From Erpobdella octoculata (lineage: Eukaryota > Annelida > Clitellata > Hirudinida > Erpobdellidae), in the NCBI GenBank assembly GCA_963978895.1, contig OZ022238.1:43023155-43087154 (forward strand): 64,000 nucleotides of DNA, written 5' to 3'. The notes under the pieces are model-generated. The model made no database searches, had not been told where the DNA came from, and was given only the letters and a program-made list of their open reading frames with translations. Position 1 is the first letter of the stretch; every line of letters begins with the position of its first letter. The position numbers were made by a program, and so were the translations under genes. This document shows positions 49,134-60,094 of this stretch, in pieces.

Positions 49134-51960
49134 GCGTATGTATGTATGTATGTATGTATGTATGTATGTATGTATGTATGTATGTATGTATGTATGTATG
49201 TATGTATGTATGTATGTCTTTTCAACATTATTGGCTATTTTTTTATTACAGGAAAACAAAACACAGCCACTGCTGGAAAAGTTAAGATCGTTTTTCAATG
49301 TGAGTTTTTAATGATTTATTGAATGCCATTAATAATTAGATTTAATTTTTATAATTATAATTAAATTTTAATGATATATCTTCATAAAATGTATGAAGAA
49401 ATTATCTGAGTGTGCACCGATAATGCATTGGCAGATTTTCAGTGCAAAACAATCCACCAATCGCCATCGACTATTGATTTTTTTTCTCATTAATAAGTCC
49501 ATCATAAATAATAAATGTTATCACATTGCTCCTGAAATAACTCACACTTGTTAGCACCTATCGGCCCAAACTGCAGTCCAAATAAAATGAAATTGAAATT
49601 GATGGAATTCAAATAATTCTTTTCTCATCACATCACTATAGACCTATTTTCGTATTTGTTTCATTCCCAAGTGCCATTCTAATTCTTATTCTGTTTTCAT
49701 AAGCAAATTTTAATCTAATTGAATCTCCAACGAAAGCAAATAAAAAAATCGTTTGAAATAATAAAATTAGCATTAACCAGCAAGTATAAGTGAAGCAACT
49801 AATAATAATTGATGCACTCTTAAATATTTGCTCTCTCAATAATTATAATGATATCATCAGGTATTATATAAATATTTTGTTATCTGAATAATTACATATA
49901 CATACAAATCAATCTTATCTCAGCATTCTTTATATTTTTTTCTCTAGATTGTTTGAGATAATAATATTGACGATATTTATTAAAGTTATATTCAACCACA
50001 TATAAAGTTTATTATAAACCATATTCAGATTTGTTTAAATTTTGGATTGCAAATAGTTTTTAAAATTTAATTTCATTAAATGAAGCAAAAAAAATTAGGA
50101 TGTTAAATACAATTCCTAAATTATTTCAGATTTCAACACTTTCCAGTACTTACCAGAAAGATTTCCAAGCATCATTGAATGGGCGAGTCAAAACTGCATT
50201 GAAGCAGGTTAATTTTAATAAATAAAATATTTTTGAATTTACACTTTCCGAGTCATGGTTTCCAATGCTGGTCTTACAACATGTTCATGTTTTCATTATC
50301 AATCTTATTCAGTGGTTACTAGCCTTTTTTGGAACCATTGCTCCCTAAAAAGATGTTGTATTTCTCAATCACTTTCTATAATCGTAGCAGTATCATTGTT
50401 TCCATTAATGAAATAATGTTAATTATATAATGCTGGGTGATGCACAAACAATTTAATCTGAAGTTTCAATCATAGAACAATTTGCATATTATTTGAACAA
50501 ATATTATAAGTTATTTATTTCAAATGTAAAACTATGAATGAATGAATGTTCGACAAAATGTTAGTGAACAATGTTGGTAAATAACTATTTCGTGATTATA
50601 GTGTAAAAATTACACCTAATAAGGCAATTGAACCTGGTGGTTATTAAAGAAAATTTTTTATGTTTCATTTCATAAATGTAGGAAACGGTTCATGTCTTGG
50701 GGTTATTTTAAATAGGACAATTCATTCGTGTTTTTTATTCAACTTAATTAGGTGTACTTGCAATATAAATGGTTTCCTGTCTTGTTACTGTTAGTTAAAT
50801 AAAAGGAAAACCAATAAAATGTTTATGGAAGATGTTTAATGAATGAATTTTAAGTACACTTGAATTTTTTTAAAGTGTTTCTGGGCAAGCTTTTTGAATT
50901 TACAATTAAGCAATAAAATCTCGTAGGTCGTTTCGTTAATGTGATAAAACATTATTTTTGTGCAGATCACAATGGTATTTGTAGAGACTTATGATCACAG
51001 GGAACATGCATAATCTTCCATTGCGAGAATAATGAAATAAATAGCTTATTTGATAATTTTTTTTTATATTTTTGTGAAGTTTCACATCACAGTAATATAA
51101 AAATGCCCCCTCCCCAAATTTTTTAACTCTTTATCACCTCTCAAGCGTTTAACTTGCTCATTGTTAGAGGGGATGGCCATATTTCCAAAATGAGAATCAT
51201 GACCAAATTGACCATCATTCAACATTTTTAAAAATATTTTCAGGTGGAAAATTCTTTCAAGCCAGAGCTTGAGGGGCTTCTGATATTCTATTTATCCGAA
51301 GCCCTTAATAAGGTATCAAACATTCTGTTTCAGGTTTTATAATATAAGTAAAATTTTTAATTTTCTTCATTCAAATATTTTATTTTTGTTATGTAATATA
51401 TTTTTAATAAAAGTTGATATACTAGCCTTTTAGATAACTATCTAGCCTATATTTTTGTATGACTTTTTAAACGGCATGTCTTGACCAAACAATTGTCTAT
51501 TAAAATTTTAATTGAAATTTAAGGCTTACAAAGATTTTGGAAAATGTGAGCCACTGTATACAGCATTTACCGTAGTTGAAAGAGCTTTTTGTTCTCATCT
51601 TCTAATGCCTTATGTAAGTAATATTCAGATTTGTTGTGTTAAATTATTTTTAAACTTATAATATAATAATAGATGTTGTTTTACTCAGAATGGTTTTTGG
51701 TTCAGTCTTGGATGGTGTGTGATGTTTTTTATTCCCATACTTATCATCATAAGTGGTCTTCTGATCCTCTACGATAGAAAGAAATTTATTGGTTCTTCTG
51801 ACGTAGAAATGTGAGAATATGAAGTTGATCAGTTTATCATTATATAATCTTTTTTTTTTCAATTTATTTAATTTCCACAGTTGATTTCTCTTTTGTTGAG
51901 TCGAATGATTTTTTAACATGTTGACCAACCTTATTTTACAGGAAATATCTAACCAACTAA
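43769..51960 (+). CDS. PROM1: Prominin (CD133 family), 23 exons, 5' end not found
   Basis: Exons: 43769-43812, 43897-44105, 44180-44333, 44407-44461, 44582-44659, 44737-44939, 45017-45067, 45754-45811, 46387-46451, 46530-46603, 46732-46866, 46959-47091, 47316-47380, 47462-47540, 47653-47766, 48404-48463, 48548-48616, 49252-49299, 50130-50207, 51244-51312, 51524-51613, 51689-51810, 51942-51960. All junctions are GT-AG and in phase, giving about 690 residues. Prominins are five-pass membrane glycoproteins of protrusions and cilia that bind cholesterol. Here TM1 (about 22-45) is followed by the Cys-rich GCCRCAGKCG, and TM2 by a loop of about 240 residues. TM3 (333-358) and TM4 (377-403) are followed by a second loop of about 243, then TM5 in NGFWFSLGWCVMFFIPILII. 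The cytoplasmic tail is only about 18 residues. The end of exon 5 (ACAG|GTTTGA) is chosen because only it keeps phase. Signal peptide and N-terminal domain (about 90-100 residues) are missing. Confidence 0.93.
45325..45600 (+). repeat. Dispersed repeat family, copy C, in a prominin intron
   Basis: Matches copy B (11320-11590) nearly throughout: CACTCGATTTAGAAATA, ATGTATTGTCATCCA, CTAGCTAGTCAAAAAGCTGG, the CACACA tract and AACAGAGATTGTAACCTAAA. It lies in the intron between 45067 and 45754. Confidence 0.8.
47998..48372. repeat. 18-19-bp tandem repeat in a prominin intron
   Basis: About 20 units of TTTTGATATAATGAA(T/C)ATG and shorter variants, in the intron between 47766 and 48404. Open frames across it, with Ile/Tyr/His repeats, are a by-product of the repeat. 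Confidence 0.93.
49009..49078. mobile_element. Possible hAT terminus in a prominin intron
   Basis: CTTCGAGTACGAGAACTT, GTACTCGAG, GTACTATAGTACGAGTAC and CAAGTACTACATCTCTGATA follow each other. Read on the minus strand the end is CAGAGATGTAGTACTTGG, a hAT-like terminus with dense GTAC palindromes inside. No partner end was found. Confidence 0.4.
49082..49217. repeat. (TATG)n microsatellite in a prominin intron
   Basis: About 135 bp of TATG with a GTGTGT interruption, ending 34 bp before exon 18 of prominin. Confidence 0.96.
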
Positions 51961-52370
51961 CATGATCCGGATGCATCTAATAACTAATAAATTGGTGTTT
52001 TGATACTTTGTTTGTTTCAACAGCTTCATGAGTTGTAAAAATGCATAACTTGAATTGTAAATGTCCTATTTGATCTGAACTTTAATCATGGCAGAATCGA
52101 TGCTTTATTTTTTACCATTTATTTAATAAGTCTTTGTTGACCAATTTCTAGACTTGATTTTTTCTGAATGTTTACGGTGGAATTTTCTGTGATAACATTT
52201 AATTTGTTATTCGTCCAAATAACAATTAATTTGTGATTTGTCCAAATAACATTTAATTTGTGATTCGTCCAAATAACACCTTTTTCTTTTAATTTTTTAG
52301 TTTCAAGAATATAATGAAGTATATATGTGTTTGAAGTTTAATATCTTGACTTTGACTTTATTTTAATAAA
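51961..52370 (+). other. Prominin 3' UTR and polyadenylation signals
   Basis: AATAAA occurs at 51986-51991 and again near 52364. Between them, ATTTAATTTGTGATTCGTCC and AAATAACA are repeated about three times (52195-52282, unit about 29 bp). Which signal is used is unknown. Confidence 0.5.
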
Positions 52371-52441
52371 AAAGACAGAATAAGAAGAAAATAAGTACAT
52401 TAAGATGGTTCATAAGCACGATCTGCAGCATTCGCAAAACC

Positions 52442-52445
<4 letters not shown>

Positions 52446-52525
<80 letters not shown>
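52446..52525. repeat. (CT)n microsatellite
   Basis: About 80 bp of CT dinucleotide with one TTT interruption. Confidence 0.96.
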
Positions 52526-52789
52526 AAAAAGTTGGGAAAAGTGCCTAAGATACCATCCTGATCAGTTAAAAAAGTGTCGAAATTTCTGACGGGTGGGACA
52601 GTCATTTATGCATTTACTCAATTTACTCATTAAAGTTAAAGTACTATGCCGAACACTGTCAAACACTACTTAGGGTTGTGGTATTATAAAGTGATTGCAT
52701 GGTGGCTACAGGGCAGTGGTAGAACCAGTGGGCTGAAAGGCGAAAGGCAAACTGTTTTTTGAAATTAAGATAATGAGGAGCACGTTAGA

Positions 52790-52980
52790 TTGAGAGAGGA
52801 ATGAAGTAACGAACTACGATTTGTTCTAGAATTCTTGGGAAAACTGAAGTAATTGAGATAAGTCTGAAGTCATTGGGTGCAGACAAGGTAGTTTTTTTGG
52901 CTAAGGGAAGGGTTGTCTTATGTTTCAGCCTTTCAGCTAAAAAGTTTCGTATAGATTTTCTATTTTTAAACAGGAACAAG
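52790..52980 (-). pseudogene. LINE reverse transcriptase fragment
   Basis: The minus strand reads LAKKTTLSAPNDFRLISITS and VFPRILEQIVVRYFI, the first RT block of LINEs (relatives: P...NDFRPIS.TS...R..E..V). Only about 60 residues are left. Clade unknown. Confidence 0.6.
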
Positions 52981-53125
52981 AAACAACAATAGGCAGTAAC
53001 TATGTTTACAGATAATACCACTCTTGAAACCTTGCACTCCACTCCTAACACCATGCGATCCACTCTTGTCAAAAAAACATCAAGGTGTTACCCTATGTAG
53101 AACATAGCTGGCAAAAATCTTTTTA

Positions 53126-53175
53126 CAGTCTTAAAACACCTGGTGTAAAGGACTATAAACTATTATGAAAAAAAA
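53126..53175 (+). mobile_element. Very short poly(A) retroposon, copy 3
   Basis: CAGTCTTAAAACACCTGGTG, AAAGGACTATAAACTATTATG and A9. The flanks CTTTTTA (before) and CTTTTAA (after) are a near duplication. The core begins at the same GTCTTAAAACAC as copies 1 and 2. Confidence 0.7.
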
Positions 53176-53410
53176 ACTTTTAAAGATATGAGGAAATTAT
53201 AAAAATTCTTGAATGGTTTTGATCAGCAATCTTACATTTTAGTTTTAAATTTGTATTTGCTTCCACTATTGACAGAAAAAATCCAATCAGATTATAGTAG
53301 TGTAATCTTAAAATTAATCGATTTCAAGACCACTACGACACAGGCAGCCATATTAAGCGCCTCAATTGCTATATTCCCAGTGACTACAACAGAAGAATGG
53401 AAGTCTGAGT
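53176..53410. other. No gene recognised
   Basis: AT-rich sequence; a 69-codon frame at 53209-53418 has no recognisable motif. Confidence 0.35.
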
Positions 53411-53414
53411 TGAC

Positions 53415-53530
53415 CTGAGCCGTAAGAGTGAACTCCTTGCCCAAGGAAGTTACGGGATTTTACCTACCCGGGATTCCGAGCGTGTTACTAAGAGTGACTT
53501 CAATGTCTAGTTTGACTGGTAGATCGTGAT
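53415..53530 (-). mobile_element. SINE fragment
   Basis: GAGTGAACTCCTTGCCCAAGG and AAGTTACGGG match the body of the SINE at 53630-53758 (GTGTAAACTCCTTGCTTAAGG, GAGCTACG), in the same orientation. The tRNA-like head is diverged. Confidence 0.5.
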
Positions 53531-53629
53531 TTCCACCGATAAGTAGATGAAAATGCAAATGTGTAGAGAAACTGCAGTATGGAAAAATATTTATGATTAA
53601 CTTTTTTTAGATTAGTGAAAAGAGTTAGT

Positions 53630-53758
53630 TAGCCCCGCGAGACACTCAACCTTAGCAATACGTGTAAACTCCTTGCTTAAGGGAGCTACGATGGTGACGC
53701 CGGTGAGATTCGAACCGCCGACAGGCGAACGCTTTACCACTTAGCCCCCACCGCCAGG
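53630..53758 (-). mobile_element. tRNA-derived SINE
   Basis: On the minus strand the head reads GGGGCTAAGTGGTAAAGCG (A box) and GGCGGTTCGAATCTCACCGG (B box), then GCTCCCTTAAGCAAGGAGTT as in the SINE at 25783. The 3' part is shortened. Confidence 0.8.
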
Positions 53759-54395
<637 letters not shown>

Positions 54396-54419
54396 GTTTC
54401 ATATAAAAGAGTATCTTGA

Positions 54420-54605
54420 ACTGTCTGATTAATTTTAATTAATTTAAGGCTTAATTCATGTCGGAAAAATTAAATTCATGTATTGTCATCCATAATAAAG
54501 CTTTCCTGAAAGTTGTAGAGCTCTAGGTGGTCGAAAAGTGGGAAAGCGACCGGGAGCGTGAGAGCAAGCGGGAAAGGAAAGGGGAGCGTGAGAGAAAAAC
54601 GATAA
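54420..54605 (+). repeat. Dispersed repeat copy D joined to Helitron minisatellite
   Basis: GGCTTAATTCATGTCGGAAA, CATGTATTGTCATCCATAAT and GTAGAGCTCTAGG match copy A. It continues without a break into GTGGGAAAGCGACCGGGAGC-type minisatellite and AGAGAAAAACGATAAAAAAT, the sequence that precedes the terminal hairpin in the short Helitrons. The CTAG end is absent. Confidence 0.75.
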
Positions 54606-54829
54606 AAAATACATTGTTGACGTCAATTTATCTTGAACTCCCTCCTCCCCCATGTCAACAATTGTCAAACTTCTTCAAACCCCCCCCCCGTATTCTGTTG
54701 ACATAATAAATATATGTCCCCTTTGTTATAGATTTTCTCACGTCAAATTTTCTGTTACAAGTTGCATTGTTAGCATGATACCTACTCCTGCAACATGTTT
54801 TGTCTATCTGTGACATTTACCTATGCCAC
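54606..54829. other. No gene recognised
   Basis: AT-rich spacer with a C9 run near 54680. Confidence 0.4.
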
Positions 54830-55170
54830 GACATTTTGCCAGTGACATTTTGTCCACGACATTTTGCCAGTGACATTTTGTCCACGACATTTTGCCAGTG
54901 ACATTTTGTTCACGACATTTTGCCAGTGACATTTGGTTCACGACATTTTGTCCACAACATTTTTTGCGAAATTTCTTTACATTTTCTTTTCACGGAATTT
55001 TGTCCACGACCTTTTGTCTGCGACATTATGTCGACGACATTATGTCAAACGAGATTTTGTCTCCACGACATTATTTCCAACGACATTTTGTCTCCACGAC
55101 ATTATGTTCAGCAAAATTTTGTCTCCACAACATTTTGTCCGCGACATTTTATCCACGACTTCTTGTCCGC
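54830..55170. repeat. GACATTTTGTC array
   Basis: About 20 degenerate copies of CACGACATTTTG(T/C)C(C/A)A(G) and GTGACATTTTG. Units are about 14-18 bp, most regular at 54838-54935. Each GACATTTTGTC carries short complementary arms GACA/TGTC. Open frames through it are a by-product of the repeat. Confidence 0.9.
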
Positions 55171-55700
55171 CACTCTTCGGATCACTCTTTAAAGATATCC
55201 ACTGGCTTCATATTCGACAATGGGTTGAGTAAAAAAAAACCTCTGTCTTTAATCAGTGGTGGATGTAAGAGGGCGTGGATATCTTGATATAGTATAGCTT
55301 TATGCATCTTTTCTATTGCCGTATTAAAGTGTTTGTAAAATCGGGAAGGTTGCATAATGCATTTTCCTCAGAAAACGTAAAGAGTTATTATAGGTTTTCT
55401 AATTAGCTAGTATTCTTATCTTTTGTGCTAAGTTTTTTTGCGTCCGGGGACAAGGTCAAACAAACGCGCTCCTATAAATTCCTATTTTTGTATTTTTTGG
55501 GCAGAAGTCAGTCTTGCCCCCACCGCACAAACATTTCCTACACCTATGGCAATATCCGGGATAACAACCTCTTAATTTGATTTATTTGCGGCAGCCTCAT
55601 TTTCCTGAGTGCTCATGTCATTAGACATTATTTCGAGTTCCGGTACATCGTTTTAAAAACCACTTCGCTCAAGAACCAAGTTCTCTTCACTGACCTGGAA
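55171..55700. other. No gene recognised
   Basis: AT-rich DNA. A patch around 55440-55540 (GGGGACAAGGTCAAAC, GCCCCCACCGCAC) is of a degraded-repeat type. Confidence 0.4.
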
Positions 55701-55715
55701 TTGATGACCACTCAA

Positions 55716-56440
55716 CTAACCTAGTCTGGCGTGCTCAAACTCTAAAACCTTTTGCCAAACATCCGCATCATAAGTGCCATCATCACACACTTTAATTACT
55801 TCACTCAAATCACAGCCATCAAGGTGGCGCTGTTCAAAAACCTCTTCTAGAACACGAACATACCAACTATTTTTGACCAAATAATTTTCAGCCAGCAAGC
55901 TCCGCCGTCCACATTAGAGAGGTCCTTTGCGTAACCCCCCCAGTCATTCAAAGCTGATCTCTAAACAATCTCATAAAACTGTCAAAAAAGTCCGCAAAAC
56001 TGGATCAAGCTTTCTCTCTTTGTTCTCGGCGCCGTACCATCTAGACCACACTCAGGCAAACAACCACCGTTTCCATCCATTTGTTCGTTGTTCACTTGCA
56101 GCATTGTCATACCTGCCGCTGTTACTCGTCATTAGGCAGACCTGACCACCAAAAAGTAATTTTTCTATTATTTGTTGCGCTGCCTTGTTTTCTTCTCTCG
56201 TTTCTCTAACACTTCTTCCATCCTTCTCACCTTTTTCTCTTGCGTTTTTCCAAACAGTTCGTCAAGGCTTCATCAAGATTGAATTCGTATTCATCTGGAT
56301 CTAAACCATAGCTTTCCACTCTCGTTAAGAGGTGATCCACGAGCTCAGATTTTTTTCCTTTATCGTTGTGTTCTTGGTTTTTTTTGTTCCCGCCTCAACT
56401 CACGCTCGAAAAGTTTGTCCAATAATTTCGAAAACATTTT
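55716..56440 (-). pseudogene. Unrecognised broken ORF
   Basis: Minus-strand pieces look like one protein split by frameshifts. A first piece starts near 56440 with MFSKLLDKLFEREL. KSELVDHLLTRVESYGLDPD and EYEFNLDEALTNCLEKRK follow in another frame, then EEVLEKREKKTRQRNK. After about 200 bp without clear coding come LNDWGGYAKDLSNV and AENYLVKNSWYVRVLEEVFE with VCDDGTYDADVWQKVLEFEH. The composition (charged, no stops over 60 codons in the last piece) suggests former coding sequence. I do not recognise the family. A transposon-associated or lineage-specific gene are both possible. Confidence 0.3.
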
Positions 56441-57249
56441 TCACATATCGTTTTTGTATAGCTCGTGTATATCTCAATTCGAGTTAAATTTTGCATTTAT
56501 TGTTAAATGACTGTTTATATCAACTAAAACATAAATTATTTCACACCAGATTTCATTTTTCAAATGTATAAAACAGAAGTATTTTATTTCTAAAAAAAAT
56601 GTTATCTGGAAGACGAGACAAAAAAGCTGATTCTGAGACACTCCCGGGTACACGGGATGGTTGGTTATATGACTAATCGACCTTATGCCGGCTAAGGAAT
56701 GCCATAAAACAAAGTTTTATAAAATTGAAATTAATAAATAAGCATAAATTAAAAGACCTAAACATTTGACTATTTTTCTCTCAAAATCAGTAAGTAGGTC
56801 AAAAAAATTATGATGCGCTTCTCCACACTTTACCTTTTTTCTTCCTGCATAAATAAACGTGAAAGATCGGGGGGCGGAGTGGGGTGTTCGAATGATAAAA
56901 TAGGCCGGAGGGAGGTGTCTTGTATCGCAATAATGCCATCCGATAAGTTTTTCGTGAAGAGTAATAACTTTCGTCCGTCTGCGAGCACGTGGTGAAACTT
57001 TCGTCTCGCGCTACCCCGCGAAACGTCGGAAATTACTCAGTCGGATGGATTACGAAATTGTAGATGGCGCTTTTGAGTCGAATATGCTGTAAACACAAGC
57101 TGTCTTTGTCTGAGCTCATTTAACCAGTGTATTGCCGTAATGTTCTCGTTTGTTGCCTACACAATTTAAAATAAGTTTTTGTATACTTTCGGGTTTACTT
57201 TTGCTTCGGAAATTTTTATTTGCACATAGTCCTTCACATTCCGTTTGTT
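56441..57249 (+). promoter_or_regulatory. Candidate promoter and 5' UTR of the gene starting at 57250
   Basis: The first 400 bp hold nothing recognisable. From about 56860 to 57130 the G/C and CpG content rises (CACGTGG near 56985, CGCGCTACCCCGCG at 57006-57020), unlike the flanks. This would suit a CpG-rich promoter for the downstream coding exon (inference from position). Confidence 0.4.
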
Positions 57250-57666
57250 ATGTCAGAAAACACCGCGTCGGCAAGTTTCATTAGGAATAATGGAAACTTT
57301 AACCACAGTCATGCGCTTTCTTATAATGGATCAACAAGTCCAAAAGAAGATGGCGGTAGGTCAGAGCGATCTATTAACGAGTACCACAGGAACAACTTTG
57401 GGCGGTTTGATCAGATGAGACCAGCCATGAATTATCATAACTCAGATATGTGGTCTAATCAACCAGCCCGCTACAACTTCTCGGGACAGAATCAGAATGA
57501 GTATGCCCCTCCCAATTATGGTTTTCCTCCTAAAGCAGCTCCTGAAGACTTCATGAGACAAGGATATCCTGTTCCACCTAGATATAAAATGAATTACCCT
57601 AATTATTTTTCCCACTCATCTCCAAGTCCCATGGTGGCTACAGACCAGAAGTTTATGTCTGGACAA
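57250..57666 (+). CDS. First coding exon of a low-complexity nuclear-type protein
   Basis: The exon starts MSENTASASFIRNNGNFNHS and ends MSGQ before a donor (CAA|GTAGGC) at 57667. An upstream in-frame Met at 57220 is possible, but the one at 57250 gives a polar N-terminus. The 139 residues are rich in Asn, Pro, Tyr, Ser and Met (EYAPPNYGFPPKAAPEDFMR, VPPRYKMNYPNYFSHSSPSP) and have no folded domain. The composition recalls the disordered N-termini of ARID1/Osa-type SWI/SNF subunits and other transcription cofactors, but there is no diagnostic motif. A matching phase-0 exon lies at 63909. I do not assign a function. Confidence 0.7.
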
Positions 57667-60090
57667 GTAGGCAAAATTTTGAAAATTTAATTTAATGTTT
57701 TGTTGATTTTCAATGCTGCTAAAGGGCAGCAAAAACAGGTTTGAATGTATGTTAATAGTGGTTTGTGTTTTTGTTGTACACTGTTAAAACTAGTCGAGCA
57801 ATAATAAATATATATGTATATATATATATTGTACATCATTAATTTCTCAAAAATAAAATTAAATAATCACATAAGTATATAAACTGCACGCTAATCTGCC
57901 CTTTGAGCGCTTTTGAAACATTTGAATTTGGTGGCAAGTATCTCAGGTGAATAAACATCTGCTCAATTTCTCCCAAGTCTTCACTCTGATTGGTCCGAAT
58001 ATGTGTCTATAAATCTTTCAGCCTGTCTTTTTTGTTCTTGTGCGTTGATGCCTTTGTTATGTGTCGGCACGCACAAGAAACGAGGTGCACCATTCTGTGT
58101 GTGGGAACACCCGATCTTTTCCGCGCGGCATACATATCCAATATCGTATATGGCGATGCTCTGCGCACGTTCTCCAAAACGTCTGAGCTCTCTGGATATA
58201 ATTGCGACGAGCGAGCGAGCGGGCAGAGGCGGCCGATAAAGAAATACAACACAACGCACAAGGCAACCACGGTCGATCCTCCAATCGATGTCTTCTTCAG
58301 CTCCCTCTATAGCTTAGATCGGCTTTTTTCGCTCTTCTTTTTTTCTCCGTGTTAGTAGCTAAGCCAGCCGATCTGATATATAAGATGGACGATTTATCTT
58401 GCAGATTTTATTTTAAATAGGTGGCGCTCGCTTTTGCGTGTCTCTTGGCGATTATTGGAAGGTCTGCCAGATGAAATGTTCAGGTGTAAAGACTCGGGAT
58501 TCGAGTTGTTTTTCAGGCTAATGAGATGAATGCGGGGAGAGAGAAGTGTAGACGGTGAGAGGCTCTGCTATGCGAATAGCTGCACGCTGCCAGCCTGTGC
58601 GATGTTGCTTAGTAACGTTGGCGGCCTGCGATGAGAATGTGTGTGCCTTGCGACTGTATTCGGTGATACGATGTGGTGTGTATGTATATGTACCCGTGCA
58701 TGTATGTACGTGTACGTGTATGTGTGTTTGCTTGTCTGCTGCAGTGAGCTTTCAGAAAGTGCACGACCCTGGTACGGAAATTATATTTACTTGAGCCTTT
58801 CTGAATAAACATTTAGTGTTATTTATAAACTTATAATTTCCCGCTCTGCTCGTGCATTTTTCTATAAACGGGCTTTTATTTAGGCGGTGTCAATTTTCTG
58901 TGCCATCAATCCAGCGCCTGCTGTTTAATCATAGCTTTGTTTCCATTCTATTTCCGCACTATTTTTGCTCTTTGGGCATACCTTTATTACTTTCATTTTC
59001 ACTTTTTACACCACGTCCTCCTTCCTACGTCCCGTCTCGTCTGCTTTGCTCAGTAATGTTGATGCTCCATTGGACCTGGCAGTCATTAATCATTTACTTG
59101 AGAGTTTATATTATTGATTCCATGTTATTAACCAAGATATTTAGTTTAATTATATTGGATCTGAGAATAAGTGTAAGCCAAGGTCCATGCTTGCCTATGC
59201 TGTACTTTTGATCATTGATATTCCTAAAAAAAAATAAGTAGAAATAAAAAACTAAATAGAATTGCAGTTCCTGTTGATAATCACCATAATATTTTAGCTG
59301 TATGTATAGCAGTATAGCATCAGTAAACTTGCCCTTTCACTATAAAGTCCACGGGAGTGGACCCTGACTTACACTTCTTCTCAGATCTTTTTTCATGTTT
59401 TGTTTATTGCTTATTTTTTGTTGTGTTGTAGATATATAGTAGAATTATATGTCTTCATTAGTGTAATTAACATGCTTTTTTAAATATTTTTTTATACATT
59501 TGATAAAAGTATTGAGGTTGATTCTGTATTTTGTAATCGTATTTTTGAATGTAAAGATTTCTGAGGACTTCAAATTAAATCAATTGAAATCCATAATATG
59601 ATTGTTTTAAACTAAACCTTATATTTAATCACTAGATCACTTGACAGCCATGCAATTTGATTGAATTCAAGGTGTATGATTTAAACAAAAAAGTTTTGCT
59701 CTTAATTTTTTGAAGCTCCAATGGATTGGATTAGGAGTGACTGATTTATTTACTCTTTTGAATGTATATTAAATATGTATGTTATGCATGTATGTGTATG
59801 TGTGTATGCATGTGTGTATTAATGTGTATGCATGCTTGTATGTATAGAGAGGAGGGGCTGCTTGTTTTGATCTCAATTGGTTGTTTTTAATTGGACTGAT
59901 TTGGCACTTTGATTGCTTATGAGGTAATATTTATGTTATTTGTTTATGTGTCATTTATCATGATGTCATGTACTCATGGTTAATAAATAGTGTATAATAC
60001 TTGTCCTTGGTATATAATCACTTTAGTCATGTAATACATTCTAAATAATAATAGTGTAAATAATGTATTTTGATGATATATACAATTTGT
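57667..60090. other. Intron, part 1, with a GC-rich island
   Basis: By the proposed splicing this is intron. From about 58020 to 58860 the sequence is much richer in G/C and CpG than its surroundings (GCGACGAGCGAGCGAGCGGG, GGTGGCGCTCGCTTTTGCG), with overlapping open frames on both strands that are probably due to composition. CTGCAGTGAGCTTTCAG and AATAAACATTTAGTG near 58740-58815 could be an acceptor and a poly(A) signal of a non-coding exon. A small TATG-rich patch lies at 59770-59845. Confidence 0.4.
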
Positions 60091-60094
60091 ATAT

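Noticed and set aside
49023..49322. Tyr/Val/Cys/Met repeat ORFs in a prominin intron
   Set aside because: By-product of the (TATG)n microsatellite; only the 16-codon exon 49252-49299 in this stretch is real.
54892..55287. His/Phe/Thr-rich ORFs at 54.9-55.3 kb
   Set aside because: They arise from the GACATTTTGTC repeat, open in all three forward frames.
57990..58360. Protein-coding gene in the GC-rich island
   Set aside because: Overlapping frames on both strands with different proteins, none with a motif; explained by low stop-codon frequency in GC-rich DNA.
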